The notes: a model not told the origin generated them from the letters alone. Counted from the first letter of the stretch, positions 53,101 through 61,209 are shown. The stretch: DNA of 64,000 bases from Anaerolineales bacterium (GCA_020634885.1 JACKAW010000005.1:124001-188000); one strand, 5' to 3'. Program-made: numbers and translations.

Positions 53101-55757
53101 ATTTTTCTCTCAACCAGCGTGACGGAATTTTTATCCTGCGCACCGATCAACTTGCACAAGCCGATAAGATCCTATTTGAAACCGTGGCAGGTGTTGTTTT
53201 GGATGAAAAGAATGGGACGCTTGCCGAACATGCCCAGCGATTAAATTCTCAATCGACTCGCCTGCCGCAATTCACCGCTTCATACGCCCCGACAATTGAT
53301 CCTGTTTCGACAGCTTCACTTCCGCTGCCAACTGATCTAAAAATGGACAACGGTCTTGGCGGCTTTAGTCAAGACGGCAAGGAATACATCATCCATCTTC
53401 GAGGTAGTCCCGGTTCGAGCACGGGAAAATCAGGGCAGCACACTCCGCATCCGTGGGTCAATGTGATCGCCAACCCGCAGTTTGGGTTTCTGGTTTCCGA
53501 ATCAGGTTTGGGCAGCACCTGGGCGGAGAACAGCGGCGAGAATCGACTAACTCCCTGGCGCAACGACCCGGTCACCGATATGCCAAGCGAAGCGATCTAC
53601 CTACGCGATGAAGAGACCGGGCAGGTCTGGTCGCCTACTCCCATGCCAGCCGGTGCAGATACAACCCATGTGATTCGGCATGGCGCGGGCTATTCCATCT
53701 TTGAGAGCCAGAGTCATGGCTTGAATCAAAAACTGCGCTTATTCGCTGCACCAGATGCGCCAGTCAAAATTGCGCACCTGCGTTTGCAGAATCTGACAGA
53801 CCGTCCGCGTCGTGTGACCGTCACGTATTATGCGGAATGGGTGCTTGGCACAACCCGCGATACACAGCAAGCGTATGTCATGCCGGAATTCGACTCCGAT
53901 AAAAATGCTTTGCTCGCGTTCAATCGCTTCAACAGCGAGTTCGGCGAGCGCGTGGCATTTCTGGCGTCTAATAAAAAACCGCACGGCGTGACAGCAGACC
54001 GCACCGAGTTTTTGGGACGTTTGGGAACTATGCGATCACCAGCCGCGTTGAGGCGCATCGGCTTGGAGAGCGCAGTCAATGCCGGGCTGGACCCGTGTGC
54101 TGTTATCCAATTACATGTTGACCTTGCGCCGGGCAAAACAGAGGAGGTCTTTTTCTTGCTCGGGGAAGGAAAAAGCCGGGATGAAAGCCTAAGCCTGATC
54201 GGACAGATCCAATCGTCGGCGGAGGTGGAGGCGGTTTGGCAGTCCGTCCAACATCACTGGGATGAGATCCTCGATACCATCACGGTTGAAACTCCTGATC
54301 CCAGCATGGATCTGATGCTCAATCGTTGGATGTTGTATCAGACGCTGACTTGCCGCATGTGGGGGCGCACGGCGCTGTATCAATCGAGTGGGGCGTTCGG
54401 GTTCCGCGATCAACTTCAAGATGTGATGGCGCTTCTGTATTCACGACCTGATATTGCACGCGCGCAAATTCTGGAAGCAGCGCGGCATCAATTTGAGGCA
54501 GGTGATGTATTGCATTGGTGGAATCCGCCAGCGGGTCGCGGAGTGCGTACCCGTTTTTCAGATGACCTGCTCTGGCTGCCTTACGTCACTGCTGAATATG
54601 TTTCTGTGACTGGCGATGAATCCATTTTGAACGAGAACATCCCTTTCCTGATCGGTGAAACGCTCAAGCCCAATGAGATGGAACATTACACTCAGTTTGG
54701 AGTCGGGGATAAAGATTTTTCGTTGTACGAACATTGTCGGCGCGCGTTGGAGAAAGGGACGACATCCGGCGAACATGATCTGCCATTGATGGGCAGCGGC
54801 GACTGGAACGATGGCATGAATCGCGTTGGCATGAATGGACGCGGTGAAAGCATCTGGCTCGGCTGGTTCCTGCATGCCACGCTCAAACGTTTTTCTTCGC
54901 TGGCAGCGTTGATGTCTGATGACCCGGCACCTTATCTTCAGCAGGCTGAGAAGTTGGCGCAAGCACTCGAAACTCATGCCTGGGATGGCGAGTGGTACCT
55001 GCGTGCTTTTTATGATGATGGCTCACGTTTGGGTTCACAAAAAAATAATGAATGTCAGATCGACTCGATCGCGCAATCATGGGCGGTTTTATCAGGTGCG
55101 GCAGATCCCGCACGGGCGGCTCAAGCCATGGAATCTGTCAATAGAATGTTGGTGAAACCAGATGAGAAGATGATCTTGTTGTTCACTCCACCTTTTGACA
55201 AGTCCACGCGTGACCCTGGGTATATCAAAGGCTATTTACCTGGTGTGCGCGAAAACGGCGGACAATACACCCATGCCGCCATCTGGACTGCATGGGCATT
55301 TGCCAAACTTGGGCAGGGAGATCGCGCCATGGAGTTGTTCAACATGCTGAACCCTATCAACCATGCGGATACGCCCGAGAAAGCAGAGACCTACAAAGTG
55401 GAGCCATACGTGATTGCTGCGGATATTTACAGCGTCCCGCCGCATACCGGTCGCGGCGGCTGGACGTGGTACACCGGCTCGTCCGGTTGGATGTATCGCT
55501 TGGGACTCGAAGCCATTTTGGGTATCACCAAACATGGGAATGCGCTTTATATCAATCCATGCATCCCCGCTCATTGGGCAGGCTTCAAAGTGAACTATCG
55601 CTTCGGAGCGACATATTACAAGATCAATGTGGAGAATCCATCGAATATCAATCAGGGAATCCAAGAAGTGATATTGGATGGGAATCTAGTGAACAACAAA
55701 CTGATTCCATTGGTAGATGATGGGCAGTCACATGAGGTGAGAGTTGTGATGGGATGA
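47124..55757 (+). CDS. ndvB: Cyclic beta-1,2-glucan synthase (GT84-glycoamylase-GH94)
   Basis: A 2877-residue protein, the usual length for NdvB/Cgs. Helices near 345-400, 770-830 and 905-935 flank a GT84 domain with YVITLDADTSLPQ (DxD, about residue 578) and QRLRRWIRGDW (QxxRW-type, about 724). A glycoamylase-like domain follows (about 1330-1530, SWSGTMFEYLMP), then two GH94 N-terminal sugar-binding domains (NAGGGFSQWREFALTRW near 1615; MDNGLGGFSQDGKEYI near 2075) and a GH94 phosphorylase-like domain with GDWNDGMNRVG near 2558 (catalytic Asp of the family). The glycosyltransferase elongates beta-1,2-glucan on the protein and the phosphorylase domain sets chain length before cyclisation. Proteobacteria keep the product periplasmic; here its location is open. 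Confidence 0.93.
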   Translation: MQISSQVTSSVPNNSDSDIRLKEFAHQLAKTHSVGVVTIPARDILEIFNSKKSDLLEYLKTWEQALDNANALFKVAPADDLPVSHAGEWMLDNFYVVKKTFRQIKEDLPESFLSQLPKLDGTPMLGHTRIFALAREWIDYNQSQIDLTQTAAFILNYQQVTPLTTGELWALPIMLRIGILEQLLYAAAELTGMDTPQGMPKIADESMSLAPANETIVASCFISLRLLASTDWKDFFEHTSRVEKILRDDPAQIYAGMDFKTRNSYRSVIEDLARHSTFSEEEVALAAIEFSRRVDEHASSRESHIGFYLIDKGRARLEKHIKYRLEFGVRMRRAVLAFPTLVYLGSIAFFSILFVLGLILYANYSGGSTIQLVTVGVLGLGLALELAIHLVNWNVTHRIAPQSLPRMDFSEGIPPDNRTMVVVPTILDSTAELNHLLQELELYYLSNPDPQLTYALLTDFSDAQTETMPEDEPLLALATDGIENLNQKYTTRPFYLFHRHRQWNPSEGVWMGWERKRGKLADFNRLLLNLGENDHSVLLADKRVMSKEVRVEQRTPQTHYSTRVGDESVLPHIKYVITLDADTSLPQGSANQLIATLAHPLNHAEFSADGRSVIAGYTVLQPRVAIKPTSANRSVFSQIFAGTPGFDLYSFAVSDVYQDLFGEGSYVGKGIYDVAAFEHSLAGQVRQNTLLSHDLFEGIHGRAALVTDIVLYEEYPWRYVVSAQRLRRWIRGDWQLLPWLFPIVKNENGLVWNRLSVINVWKIFDNLRRSLLPPMLLVLLAAGWLFLPGSPLVWTLLVFLPSALPVMEQTIQRVRYMLQSKLIVRQLIKPTQLPLTRWALYIIFLPYEALLMLGAIRTTLTRLLIARKNLLQWTTAAKAARLFGSDPKNETLREMTPSLVFSVALTILVAILKPDALWVVAPLLILWLVAPQIAYVISKPAIRITTPLSEPERRKVLRLARRTWAFFEKFAGPNDHWLPPDHFQESPRGSVAHYTTPTNIGMFLVSTLSAYDLGYMGLVELALRLRSTFETMDKLEHYRGHLLNWSDSQTLTALPPRYVSTVDSGNLAACLITLRQACLTMTNESLLGGKRWQGLLAIMDILAEVLETLEKNNPHPSIESFEEELTRIYERVSAAQSQPSTWKMTLDWLSGEGWERVSYRLMDLLKSHLNLNPESLSDLQLYLDLMQHHLNDMQRSLDLFAPWLNRPDVPPELGDIARTTAWQNFRNSLPVELPALGEAGAVYEHIKSSLDEFKSQICDEAALAWCEKLSNDLSTAHLRVSPLMIGFQELAGLAEAAVSNMDFRFLFHERRQVFHIGYNASTEQLDPSYYDLLASEARIASLVAIAKGDVPQSHWQHLGRPVTVVNGKQVLLSWSGTMFEYLMPTLFVRNYAGTFLSDSCYAALDAQINYGKEQQIPWGISESGYYAFDLNLNYQYRAFGVPELGYKRELHEDLVVTPYASLMGLSLQPHKVMENMAHLEQLNMLGRFGFYEALDYTKTRLPKYQNQAIVQSYMAHHQGMILMAASNYLLDDVIVRRFHADERIKSVELLLQEKVPQSPPIEFPHPEEPSNLPNEAVRVVNSRPWRNPVGSAIPQVHVLAQGDASLLITNAGGGFSQWREFALTRWHADPTLDAWGTWIYLQDRETGALWSVTCQPVGCSHDQQEILFYPHKVEFQRSDHGISMRTGITISTDGVELRRVNLLNDTDHPRKLKLTSYGEVVLSTQAADRRHPAFNKLFIESEYLPKENALIFQRRPRSADEKPVVLIHALIVEAGRKVTGQHESDRAKFLSRSQTMHSPQAVQNPNNRLTGTTGGTLDPIMSLAQEINLLPHAKTRVTFITLAAATRAEALEKLSRYRTGQSIYRAFKEARARCERELLELGLSAYAVENIQRILSALLYPVGTLRAAPHILAQNEKGQSGLWAFGISGDFPILLVRVSDGEAPLLREALQAFIYWRSRHITINLVILNDQDTGYALDLHNAIQRRIQRMGVDFSLNQRDGIFILRTDQLAQADKILFETVAGVVLDEKNGTLAEHAQRLNSQSTRLPQFTASYAPTIDPVSTASLPLPTDLKMDNGLGGFSQDGKEYIIHLRGSPGSSTGKSGQHTPHPWVNVIANPQFGFLVSESGLGSTWAENSGENRLTPWRNDPVTDMPSEAIYLRDEETGQVWSPTPMPAGADTTHVIRHGAGYSIFESQSHGLNQKLRLFAAPDAPVKIAHLRLQNLTDRPRRVTVTYYAEWVLGTTRDTQQAYVMPEFDSDKNALLAFNRFNSEFGERVAFLASNKKPHGVTADRTEFLGRLGTMRSPAALRRIGLESAVNAGLDPCAVIQLHVDLAPGKTEEVFFLLGEGKSRDESLSLIGQIQSSAEVEAVWQSVQHHWDEILDTITVETPDPSMDLMLNRWMLYQTLTCRMWGRTALYQSSGAFGFRDQLQDVMALLYSRPDIARAQILEAARHQFEAGDVLHWWNPPAGRGVRTRFSDDLLWLPYVTAEYVSVTGDESILNENIPFLIGETLKPNEMEHYTQFGVGDKDFSLYEHCRRALEKGTTSGEHDLPLMGSGDWNDGMNRVGMNGRGESIWLGWFLHATLKRFSSLAALMSDDPAPYLQQAEKLAQALETHAWDGEWYLRAFYDDGSRLGSQKNNECQIDSIAQSWAVLSGAADPARAAQAMESVNRMLVKPDEKMILLFTPPFDKSTRDPGYIKGYLPGVRENGGQYTHAAIWTAWAFAKLGQGDRAMELFNMLNPINHADTPEKAETYKVEPYVIAADIYSVPPHTGRGGWTWYTGSSGWMYRLGLEAILGITKHGNALYINPCIPAHWAGFKVNYRFGATYYKINVENPSNINQGIQEVILDGNLVNNKLIPLVDDGQSHEVRVVMG

Positions 55758-56174
55758 TTCTGGATGGGGCATCCGCCAAGTCTGCGATGGTGAGGGATAG
55801 TTTCAGGATGCAGTGTTAGAACCCTGTCTGTAGTGTTGAATTGACAGGGTCAATATAAAGCAGGCAACCTCTGGAATTGGATCAACTGTTGGCAGATAGA
55901 AAAGTGGATAGATCGGTATGTCGGATACCCCACTTTGCTTCTGTCATAGGCATACCTCATATAAGGATTTGCACGGTGAATCGGTGAAGTAAGTAATTTT
56001 ACCGGTTCCAGGTGAAAAGCAAAGTGAATTCCAAGGGCATGGTAAACTGATTCTATTCCCCATTACATAGCAAGTTGCGATGTTGGTTCAAGAGAACGGC
56101 TCCACCTGTTACTTAAAACAAGAAAAAGACGCTAAAATAAGCTAAAACATCTGACTTTTGAATAAAAAATCCAT
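55758..56174. other. 417-bp intergenic region with two structured elements
   Basis: No gene seen. ACCCTGTC (55821-55828) and GACAGGGT (55843-55850) make an 8-bp stem that may end the glucan synthase transcript. A nested hairpin follows: AAAGTGG (55901-55907) pairs with CCACTTT (55930-55936), enclosing GGTAT/ATACC. The last 60 bp are AT-rich and should contain the mvaD promoter. Confidence 0.6.
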
Positions 56175-57146
56175 ATGAATGCCACTTCTGCCACTGCAAT
56201 CTCTCATCCGAATATAGCTTTCATTAAATATTGGGGCAACCGTGATAATGAATTGCGACTGCCTGTGAATGGATCCATCTCGATGAATTTGGATGGGTTG
56301 TTCACGCGTACAACGGTTTCTTTTACATCTGCCAAGGCAGACGTATTGACCATCAACTCAGATCAAGTCACTGGCAAAGGGTTGGAGCGTGTCTCGTATA
56401 TTCTCGACCTGGTGCGATTACGAGCAGGGATCAATGACCGCGCCGAAGTGACCAGCGAGAACAATTTCCCTGCCGGTGCGGGCATCGCCTCTTCGGCGGC
56501 GGCATTTGCGGCATTGGCTGTGGCAGCCAGCAAGGCAGCGGGACTCGACCTAAGCGAGCCAGAGCTATCCGTTTTAGCACGGCGCGGATCTGGCTCCGCT
56601 TCTCGCTCCGTTCCGGCTGGGTTCGTGGAATGGAAAATGGGCGAGGCTGAAAGCGACTCGTATGCATTCTCGATTGCGCCTGCGAATCATTGGAATTTGG
56701 CTGACTGCGTTGCCATCGTGAATGCCGCACACAAGAAGACCGGTTCAACCGAAGGTCATGCTATTGCTAGAACAAGTCCTTTGCAAAATGCCCGTGTGGC
56801 AGATGCATCGCGCAGGCTTGAGATTTGCCGCAATGCGATTTTGAACAAGGACTTTGATGCCTTTGCGAACATCATCGAACATGACTCAGACATGATGCAT
56901 TCGGTGATGATGACCTCGAACCCGCCGCTGATGTATTGGCAAGCTGCTACGGTGGAGATTTTTCACTTGGTGCGCGAATGGCGCGCCAGCGGATTGCCCG
57001 TTGGGTACACGGTGGATGCGGGCGCAAATGTGCATGTGTTGTGTTTGGGTGAGTACAAAACTGAAGTGGAGAAACGTCTGCGTGAGATTCCTGGGGTGAG
57101 CAATGTGTTGGTTGCCGGGGTTGGCGGCGCGGCAAGGACGGTTTAA
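56175..57146 (+). CDS. mvaD: Mevalonate (di)phosphate decarboxylase family enzyme
   Basis: A 323-residue GHMP-kinase-fold decarboxylase. Motifs: HPNIAFIKYWGNRDNELRLP at the start, FPAGAGIASSAAAFAALA (phosphate-binding loop), RRGSGSASRSVPAGFVEW, and VDAGANVHVL near the C-terminus with the catalytic aspartate. It makes isopentenyl (di)phosphate in the mevalonate pathway. The second lysine of the classical KYWGK motif is Asn. In Chloroflexota (Roseiflexus) a homolog is a phosphomevalonate decarboxylase feeding isopentenyl phosphate kinase, so mono- versus diphosphate specificity is open. A diverged 5' fragment of such a gene lies at 45401. Confidence 0.88.
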   Translation: MNATSATAISHPNIAFIKYWGNRDNELRLPVNGSISMNLDGLFTRTTVSFTSAKADVLTINSDQVTGKGLERVSYILDLVRLRAGINDRAEVTSENNFPAGAGIASSAAAFAALAVAASKAAGLDLSEPELSVLARRGSGSASRSVPAGFVEWKMGEAESDSYAFSIAPANHWNLADCVAIVNAAHKKTGSTEGHAIARTSPLQNARVADASRRLEICRNAILNKDFDAFANIIEHDSDMMHSVMMTSNPPLMYWQAATVEIFHLVREWRASGLPVGYTVDAGANVHVLCLGEYKTEVEKRLREIPGVSNVLVAGVGGAARTV

Positions 57147-57285
57147 TATACAGTGTGGGTAAACCCCACAGAAAACCGAGGCAAGCCCGGGCGGGGTAAG
57201 AGGCGGGGCATTTCATCTTAGAAAAGATTAACCCATGCAAGATATAATCCGTTCAACGCATCTATTTGTGTGAAAGGAATTGAAA

Positions 57286-58404
57286 ATGGAATTTGGATTT
57301 TTATCGCTGGTGGTGTTTTTTCTGGCGTTGGGCGGGATGATCTTTGTGCATGAGCTGGGTCATTTTATTGCTGCGCGCTGGGCGGGAATTGAAGTGGAAG
57401 AGTTTGGCTTTGGCTTGCCTTCTTATAAGATTGCCACCCTCTTCACTTGGAAAGGTACTGAGTTTACGATACATGCCTTGCCGTTGGGTGGGTTTGTGCG
57501 CCCAAAGGGTGAAAATGACCCGAATGTGCCCGGCGGGTATGGCGCTGCCAGCCCGTGGAAGCGCATCGGTGTGCTTGTGGCGGGTCCTTTGATGAACCTG
57601 ATCACGGCTGTGATCGTGTTCTCGATCTTGATCGCCTATGAAGGTGTGCCAAACTCTACGAGTGTAAAGATCGAGAGTGTCGCAGATGCCTCGCCTGCGC
57701 AGGAAGCAGGTATTGAGGCTGGCGATATTATTGTTTCGATCAACGGGCAGGAAGTGACGGATATTCAACCTGCCATTGATATTATTCGCGCCAATCTCGA
57801 TACTCCGGTGGAAATGGTCTTTGACCGCAATGGCGAATTGGTGACCGTTACCGCCATGCCGCTTTCCAGCCGTACTCCGCAGCAAGGTGCGCTTGGCATT
57901 GGGCTAACCTACCCCACCAGACCGGCAACATTTATAGAAAGTATTAGCGGCGGCGCAACCGTGACTGCTATTCAGGCTGCCACCTTGGTATACCTGCCCG
58001 TGGCGCTCATTCAAGGACTCATTGCCCCAGATCAGGCGCGGCTCGTTGGGTTTAAAGGCATTTACGATATGTTCAACTTCTCTGTGCAGGAAGATGTGAC
58101 CAGCCGTCAGGAAGTTGCCGCAGTACAAGCCACCGGCGCGGGGACGGCTCCCAAACCCACAAACTATGTGCTCAGTCTGGTTGGCTTGTTGAGCATCTCG
58201 TTGGGGGTCTTCAACCTGTTCCCGATCCCCGCGCTTGATGGCGGACGTATTCTTTTCACCCTGCCTGAAATCCTCTTCCGCAAACGGATTCCCACCGAAT
58301 ACGAGAACATGGTCAATGGCATTGCCATGCTGCTGCTTATCGGTTTAATGCTCTTTGTCAACGTGATGGACTTTGTCAACCCGGCTCAACTACCCCTCCC
58401 ATAA
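57286..58404 (+). CDS. RseP-like M50 site-2 intramembrane metalloprotease
   Basis: About 372 residues. Helix 1 holds the zinc motif HELGH (about residues 21-25); GPLMNLITAVIVF is the conserved second motif region; a PDZ domain (about 120-195, AGIEAGDIIVSINGQEV) is followed by the FNLFPIPALDGGRIL motif with the third zinc ligand. It cuts membrane-anchored regulators such as anti-sigma factors within the membrane. AAAGGA 7 nt before the ATG at 57286 is preferred over the TTG at 57280. TATAAT at 57243 gives a short leader. Its own promoter, close to mvaD; often such genes adjoin isoprenoid genes (dxr) elsewhere. Confidence 0.92.
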   Translation: MEFGFLSLVVFFLALGGMIFVHELGHFIAARWAGIEVEEFGFGLPSYKIATLFTWKGTEFTIHALPLGGFVRPKGENDPNVPGGYGAASPWKRIGVLVAGPLMNLITAVIVFSILIAYEGVPNSTSVKIESVADASPAQEAGIEAGDIIVSINGQEVTDIQPAIDIIRANLDTPVEMVFDRNGELVTVTAMPLSSRTPQQGALGIGLTYPTRPATFIESISGGATVTAIQAATLVYLPVALIQGLIAPDQARLVGFKGIYDMFNFSVQEDVTSRQEVAAVQATGAGTAPKPTNYVLSLVGLLSISLGVFNLFPIPALDGGRILFTLPEILFRKRIPTEYENMVNGIAMLLLIGLMLFVNVMDFVNPAQLPLP

Positions 58405-58408
58405 AAAC

Positions 58409-59404
58409 ATGACCGAACTCAACTTTCAATCTGTACTCGATCACCTGCTCGATTCTAAAAAAGACATCCCGCAGGGACACCTTCAATACTATTCTGACCT
58501 CGACCCTAAATCACTGCGCCTCTTTTTGGATGTGTGGAAGAATGTACCAGCCAACCGTAAATTGCTTTTGCTCGATACCCTGACCACCCACCTCGATGAA
58601 GACACCCTCGTTTCGTACGAAGGGATTGGTAAAGCGCTTTTGGATGATGCAAGTGCAGAAGTCCGCACCCGTGCCTTGGGGCTGCTCGCCGAATCAGACG
58701 ACCCCGTGCTTGTTGATAAGATCCTCAACATTTTCCAAGCCGATACCGATCTCGCTCCGCGTTTGCAGGCGGCGCGTTTACTTGGCGAATTTGTATTGAT
58801 GGGTGAGTTGGAAGAACTCGAAGAAGATCGTCTGCATAAAATAGAAGAGGCGCTGATCTCCGTCATCCGCAGTGACGAGAACCCCACGCTCCGCCGCCAG
58901 GCATTGGAAGCTTTTGGCTATTCTGGGCGGGATGAAGCCGTGGCGATCCTTGAATCAGGCTATGAGCGCGAAGATCCGCTGTGGGTATCTTCCGCACTGC
59001 GTGCCATGGGACGTTCGCACGACAACCGCTGGAATGGCAGTGTCACCGCCAAATTATTGGATGCCGATCCGCGCATCCGCTACGCGGCGGCAGAAGCGGC
59101 TGGCGAGCTAAACATCGAAGCGGCGGGACCCATTCTCATTCAAATGCTGGAAGATGAAGAAGAGGATGACGAGGTGACCATGGCTGCCATCTGGGCAATC
59201 AGCCAGATCGGCGGAGAAGACGCCCGCGCCTATATTCTCAGCCTTCTCGAAAATGCAGAAGGGGAAGATATTCAGGAATTCCTTGAAGGCGCACTTGAAA
59301 ACCTCGATTTCAACGAAGAACTAAATAAGTTTGACCTGCTCTCCCTCGATGAAGATGACGACCTCATCGAATTCGATGAAAATTTCGACGAGAATGAAGA
59401 ATAA
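58409..59404 (+). CDS. HEAT-repeat protein
   Basis: About 331 residues, largely helical pairs of HEAT type (e.g. PTLRRQALEAFGYSGRDEAV, WVSSALRAMGRS, RIRYAAAEAAGEL), ending in an acidic tail LDEDDDLIEFDENFDENEE. Such repeats act as protein-binding scaffolds; no enzyme motif. Start is the ATG at 58409, 4 nt after the protease stop; the longer frame from 58373 overlaps that gene and is rejected. Likely co-translated with the protease, so a role as its adaptor is conceivable but unproven. Confidence 0.8.
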   Translation: MTELNFQSVLDHLLDSKKDIPQGHLQYYSDLDPKSLRLFLDVWKNVPANRKLLLLDTLTTHLDEDTLVSYEGIGKALLDDASAEVRTRALGLLAESDDPVLVDKILNIFQADTDLAPRLQAARLLGEFVLMGELEELEEDRLHKIEEALISVIRSDENPTLRRQALEAFGYSGRDEAVAILESGYEREDPLWVSSALRAMGRSHDNRWNGSVTAKLLDADPRIRYAAAEAAGELNIEAAGPILIQMLEDEEEDDEVTMAAIWAISQIGGEDARAYILSLLENAEGEDIQEFLEGALENLDFNEELNKFDLLSLDEDDDLIEFDENFDENEE

Positions 59405-59406
59405 AA

Positions 59407-59442
59407 TAAAAAGGCGCTCACCCGTTGGTGAGCGCCTTTTTT
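59407..59442. terminator. Bidirectional rho-independent terminator
   Basis: AAGGCGCTCACC and GGTGAGCGCCTT around a CGTT tetraloop, with A and T runs on both sides, between the convergent HEAT and prs genes. Confidence 0.95.
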
Positions 59443-59453
59443 GATCGAAAAAA

Positions 59454-60428
59454 TTACTCCCCGTATACAAACAGGTCACCAATAGACTCGCGGTTAAAGT
59501 TACGCCGGATCGAATCGGCAAAGACTTGCGCCACGGAAAGCGTTGTTAATTTGGGGTGACGTCTCTCGGCAGGGATACCGACAGTATCGGTAGTAACGAT
59601 CTCTTTGATCTGCGGAATGGCGGTCAGTTTTTCCAGACCGCCGTGTGTGAAAACCCCATGCGTACACATCACCAAAATATCTTCCACGCCTTCATCAATG
59701 AGCAGACGAGTCAATTCGGCGATGGAGCCGCCGGTTGCGATCTCATCATCGTAGATGAGCGCGCGTTTATGTCCCTTTACCTGATTGCCTACCAAGCCGC
59801 TGATCTGCACCTTGGTATCTGAAACCCGTTCCTTATTCCCAGCCGCAACGGGCAGGTTCAGGCTTTTGGCAAAGCGCGCCGCCGATTTCGCCTGCCCCAT
59901 ATCCGGCGAGACGATGATTGTCCCGCTCAAGTCACGCCCTTCAAGATATTTTTGAAAGACCGGACGGCTGCTCAACGGGTCGGTGGGAATGCGGAAGAAT
60001 CCATGCACTTGCGGCGAGTGAAACATCATGCTCATTACATGGGTCGCGCCGGAGGTTTTCAATAAATCGGCTACGAGGCGTGCGGTGATGGAGATGCGTG
60101 GCGCGTCCTTTTTGTCAGAACGTCCAAACGAATAATAGGGGATGATGGCATGGATTTCAGAGGCAGAGGCATCGCGGGCAATATCGAGCATCATCAACAA
60201 CTCCATCAGGTTGTCGTTTACCGGCGGAGTAAGCGATTGAACAATGTACACACGACGATAGCGTACACTAGCACCCAATTGAAGGTACAGGTTGTCATTG
60301 CTGAATTTCTTGACGACCGTATTCTCAAGTTGTATTCCCAATTCGTTGGCAATACTTTGCGCCAGCGGCTTGTTGGAACTGCCGCTAAAAATGCGGACTT
60401 CGTCGGCAGGGATGGAATTTGCAGGCAT
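59454..60428 (-). CDS. prs: Ribose-phosphate pyrophosphokinase
   Basis: A 324-residue PRPP synthetase making PRPP from ribose-5-phosphate and ATP. FSGSSNKPLAQSIANELG, the ATP loop YYSFGRSDKKDAPR (canonical YxRQDxK region, here diverged), VSPDMGQAKSAARFA and the PRPP loop YDDEIATGGSIAEL are present. The divergent loops put it outside the best-known class but length and order are standard. GGAGT about 6 nt before the ATG is the ribosome site. Confidence 0.9.
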   Translation of the reverse strand: MPANSIPADEVRIFSGSSNKPLAQSIANELGIQLENTVVKKFSNDNLYLQLGASVRYRRVYIVQSLTPPVNDNLMELLMMLDIARDASASEIHAIIPYYSFGRSDKKDAPRISITARLVADLLKTSGATHVMSMMFHSPQVHGFFRIPTDPLSSRPVFQKYLEGRDLSGTIIVSPDMGQAKSAARFAKSLNLPVAAGNKERVSDTKVQISGLVGNQVKGHKRALIYDDEIATGGSIAELTRLLIDEGVEDILVMCTHGVFTHGGLEKLTAIPQIKEIVTTDTVGIPAERRHPKLTTLSVAQVFADSIRRNFNRESIGDLFVYGE

Positions 60429-60478
60429 GGGTTACTCCAGTTTTAAGTGTTTTCAGGAAAGAGATAAAAAATAGTTTA

Positions 60479-61147
60479 CTAACTTCTTAGTTGCCAGATC
60501 ACCCCGGCGATCAGCATGATCTGACCCAGATGATACAAAGCAATATTATAGATGCGTCCATTTGAGATGGGGGTGACAAATTTATTCCATGCAAGGACGA
60601 TATCGGAAAGGTAAAAGAGAAAAGCGCCGCCCGCAACCAGCAGAGATGCCCCCGCGTGCCAGGTCAGTTCGTTGAGCTTGATCATCGCCGAAAGCAGCAT
60701 CAACGAAATGACCATGCCGTAGACGAGGATCGGCAGGCGCAGCCGATTTTGTCCCTTTTCGATCACAGCAGTGAGGATGCGGCGGATTGTCTTTACCCCG
60801 CTCCAGCCAATGAAAGCGGCAAGGATGATGCTCCATGCAGAAATGGCGGGGAAGGGAATGTTGAATCCAATGATATAGGCAAGGTGGGCAAGCAGAAAAG
60901 CCACCAACCCAAAGAGGAAGAAGCGGTCGAGCGAGAGCATTAGCAAAACATCCCCGGCAAGTGACAGCACAATTCCCAACCCGAACCAAAGCGCGGCGCC
61001 CTCCAAACCGATGCTTGTTACTAACCAGATAAAAAGGATGACCATCACAGCCGGTTTGGCGAGCCATTCCAGCCTGTGCCATTGCTTGTAAAGTGCGAAC
61101 GCTTCCAACCCGGCAAAGATCAATGCAATAACCCAAAAAAAGTTCAT
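60479..61147 (-). CDS. YhhN/TMEM86-family membrane protein
   Basis: About 222 residues with seven to eight helices. GDVLLMLSLDRFFLFGLVAFLLAHLAYIIGF and the LYHLGQIMLIAG end are typical of the YhhN family, whose animal members (TMEM86) are lysoplasmalogenases; the bacterial function is less clear. The start at 61147 (NFFWVIALIF) is supported by GGAGG 5 nt upstream; the longer frame from 61219 would run into the divergent OsmC promoter. Confidence 0.85.
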   Translation of the reverse strand: MNFFWVIALIFAGLEAFALYKQWHRLEWLAKPAVMVILFIWLVTSIGLEGAALWFGLGIVLSLAGDVLLMLSLDRFFLFGLVAFLLAHLAYIIGFNIPFPAISAWSIILAAFIGWSGVKTIRRILTAVIEKGQNRLRLPILVYGMVISLMLLSAMIKLNELTWHAGASLLVAGGAFLFYLSDIVLAWNKFVTPISNGRIYNIALYHLGQIMLIAGVIWQLRS

Positions 61148-61194
61148 ACAGCCTCCGCGCGTATCGTACCATAAAGAAGGAGAACGCCATTCCA

Positions 61195-61203
61195 TGCTAT
61201 ACT
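61195..61203 (+). promoter_or_regulatory. Extended -10 box of a leaderless promoter (osmC-like)
   Basis: TG-C-TATACT ends 6 nt before the ATG at 61210. Confidence 0.6.
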
Positions 61204-61209
61204 GCGGGC

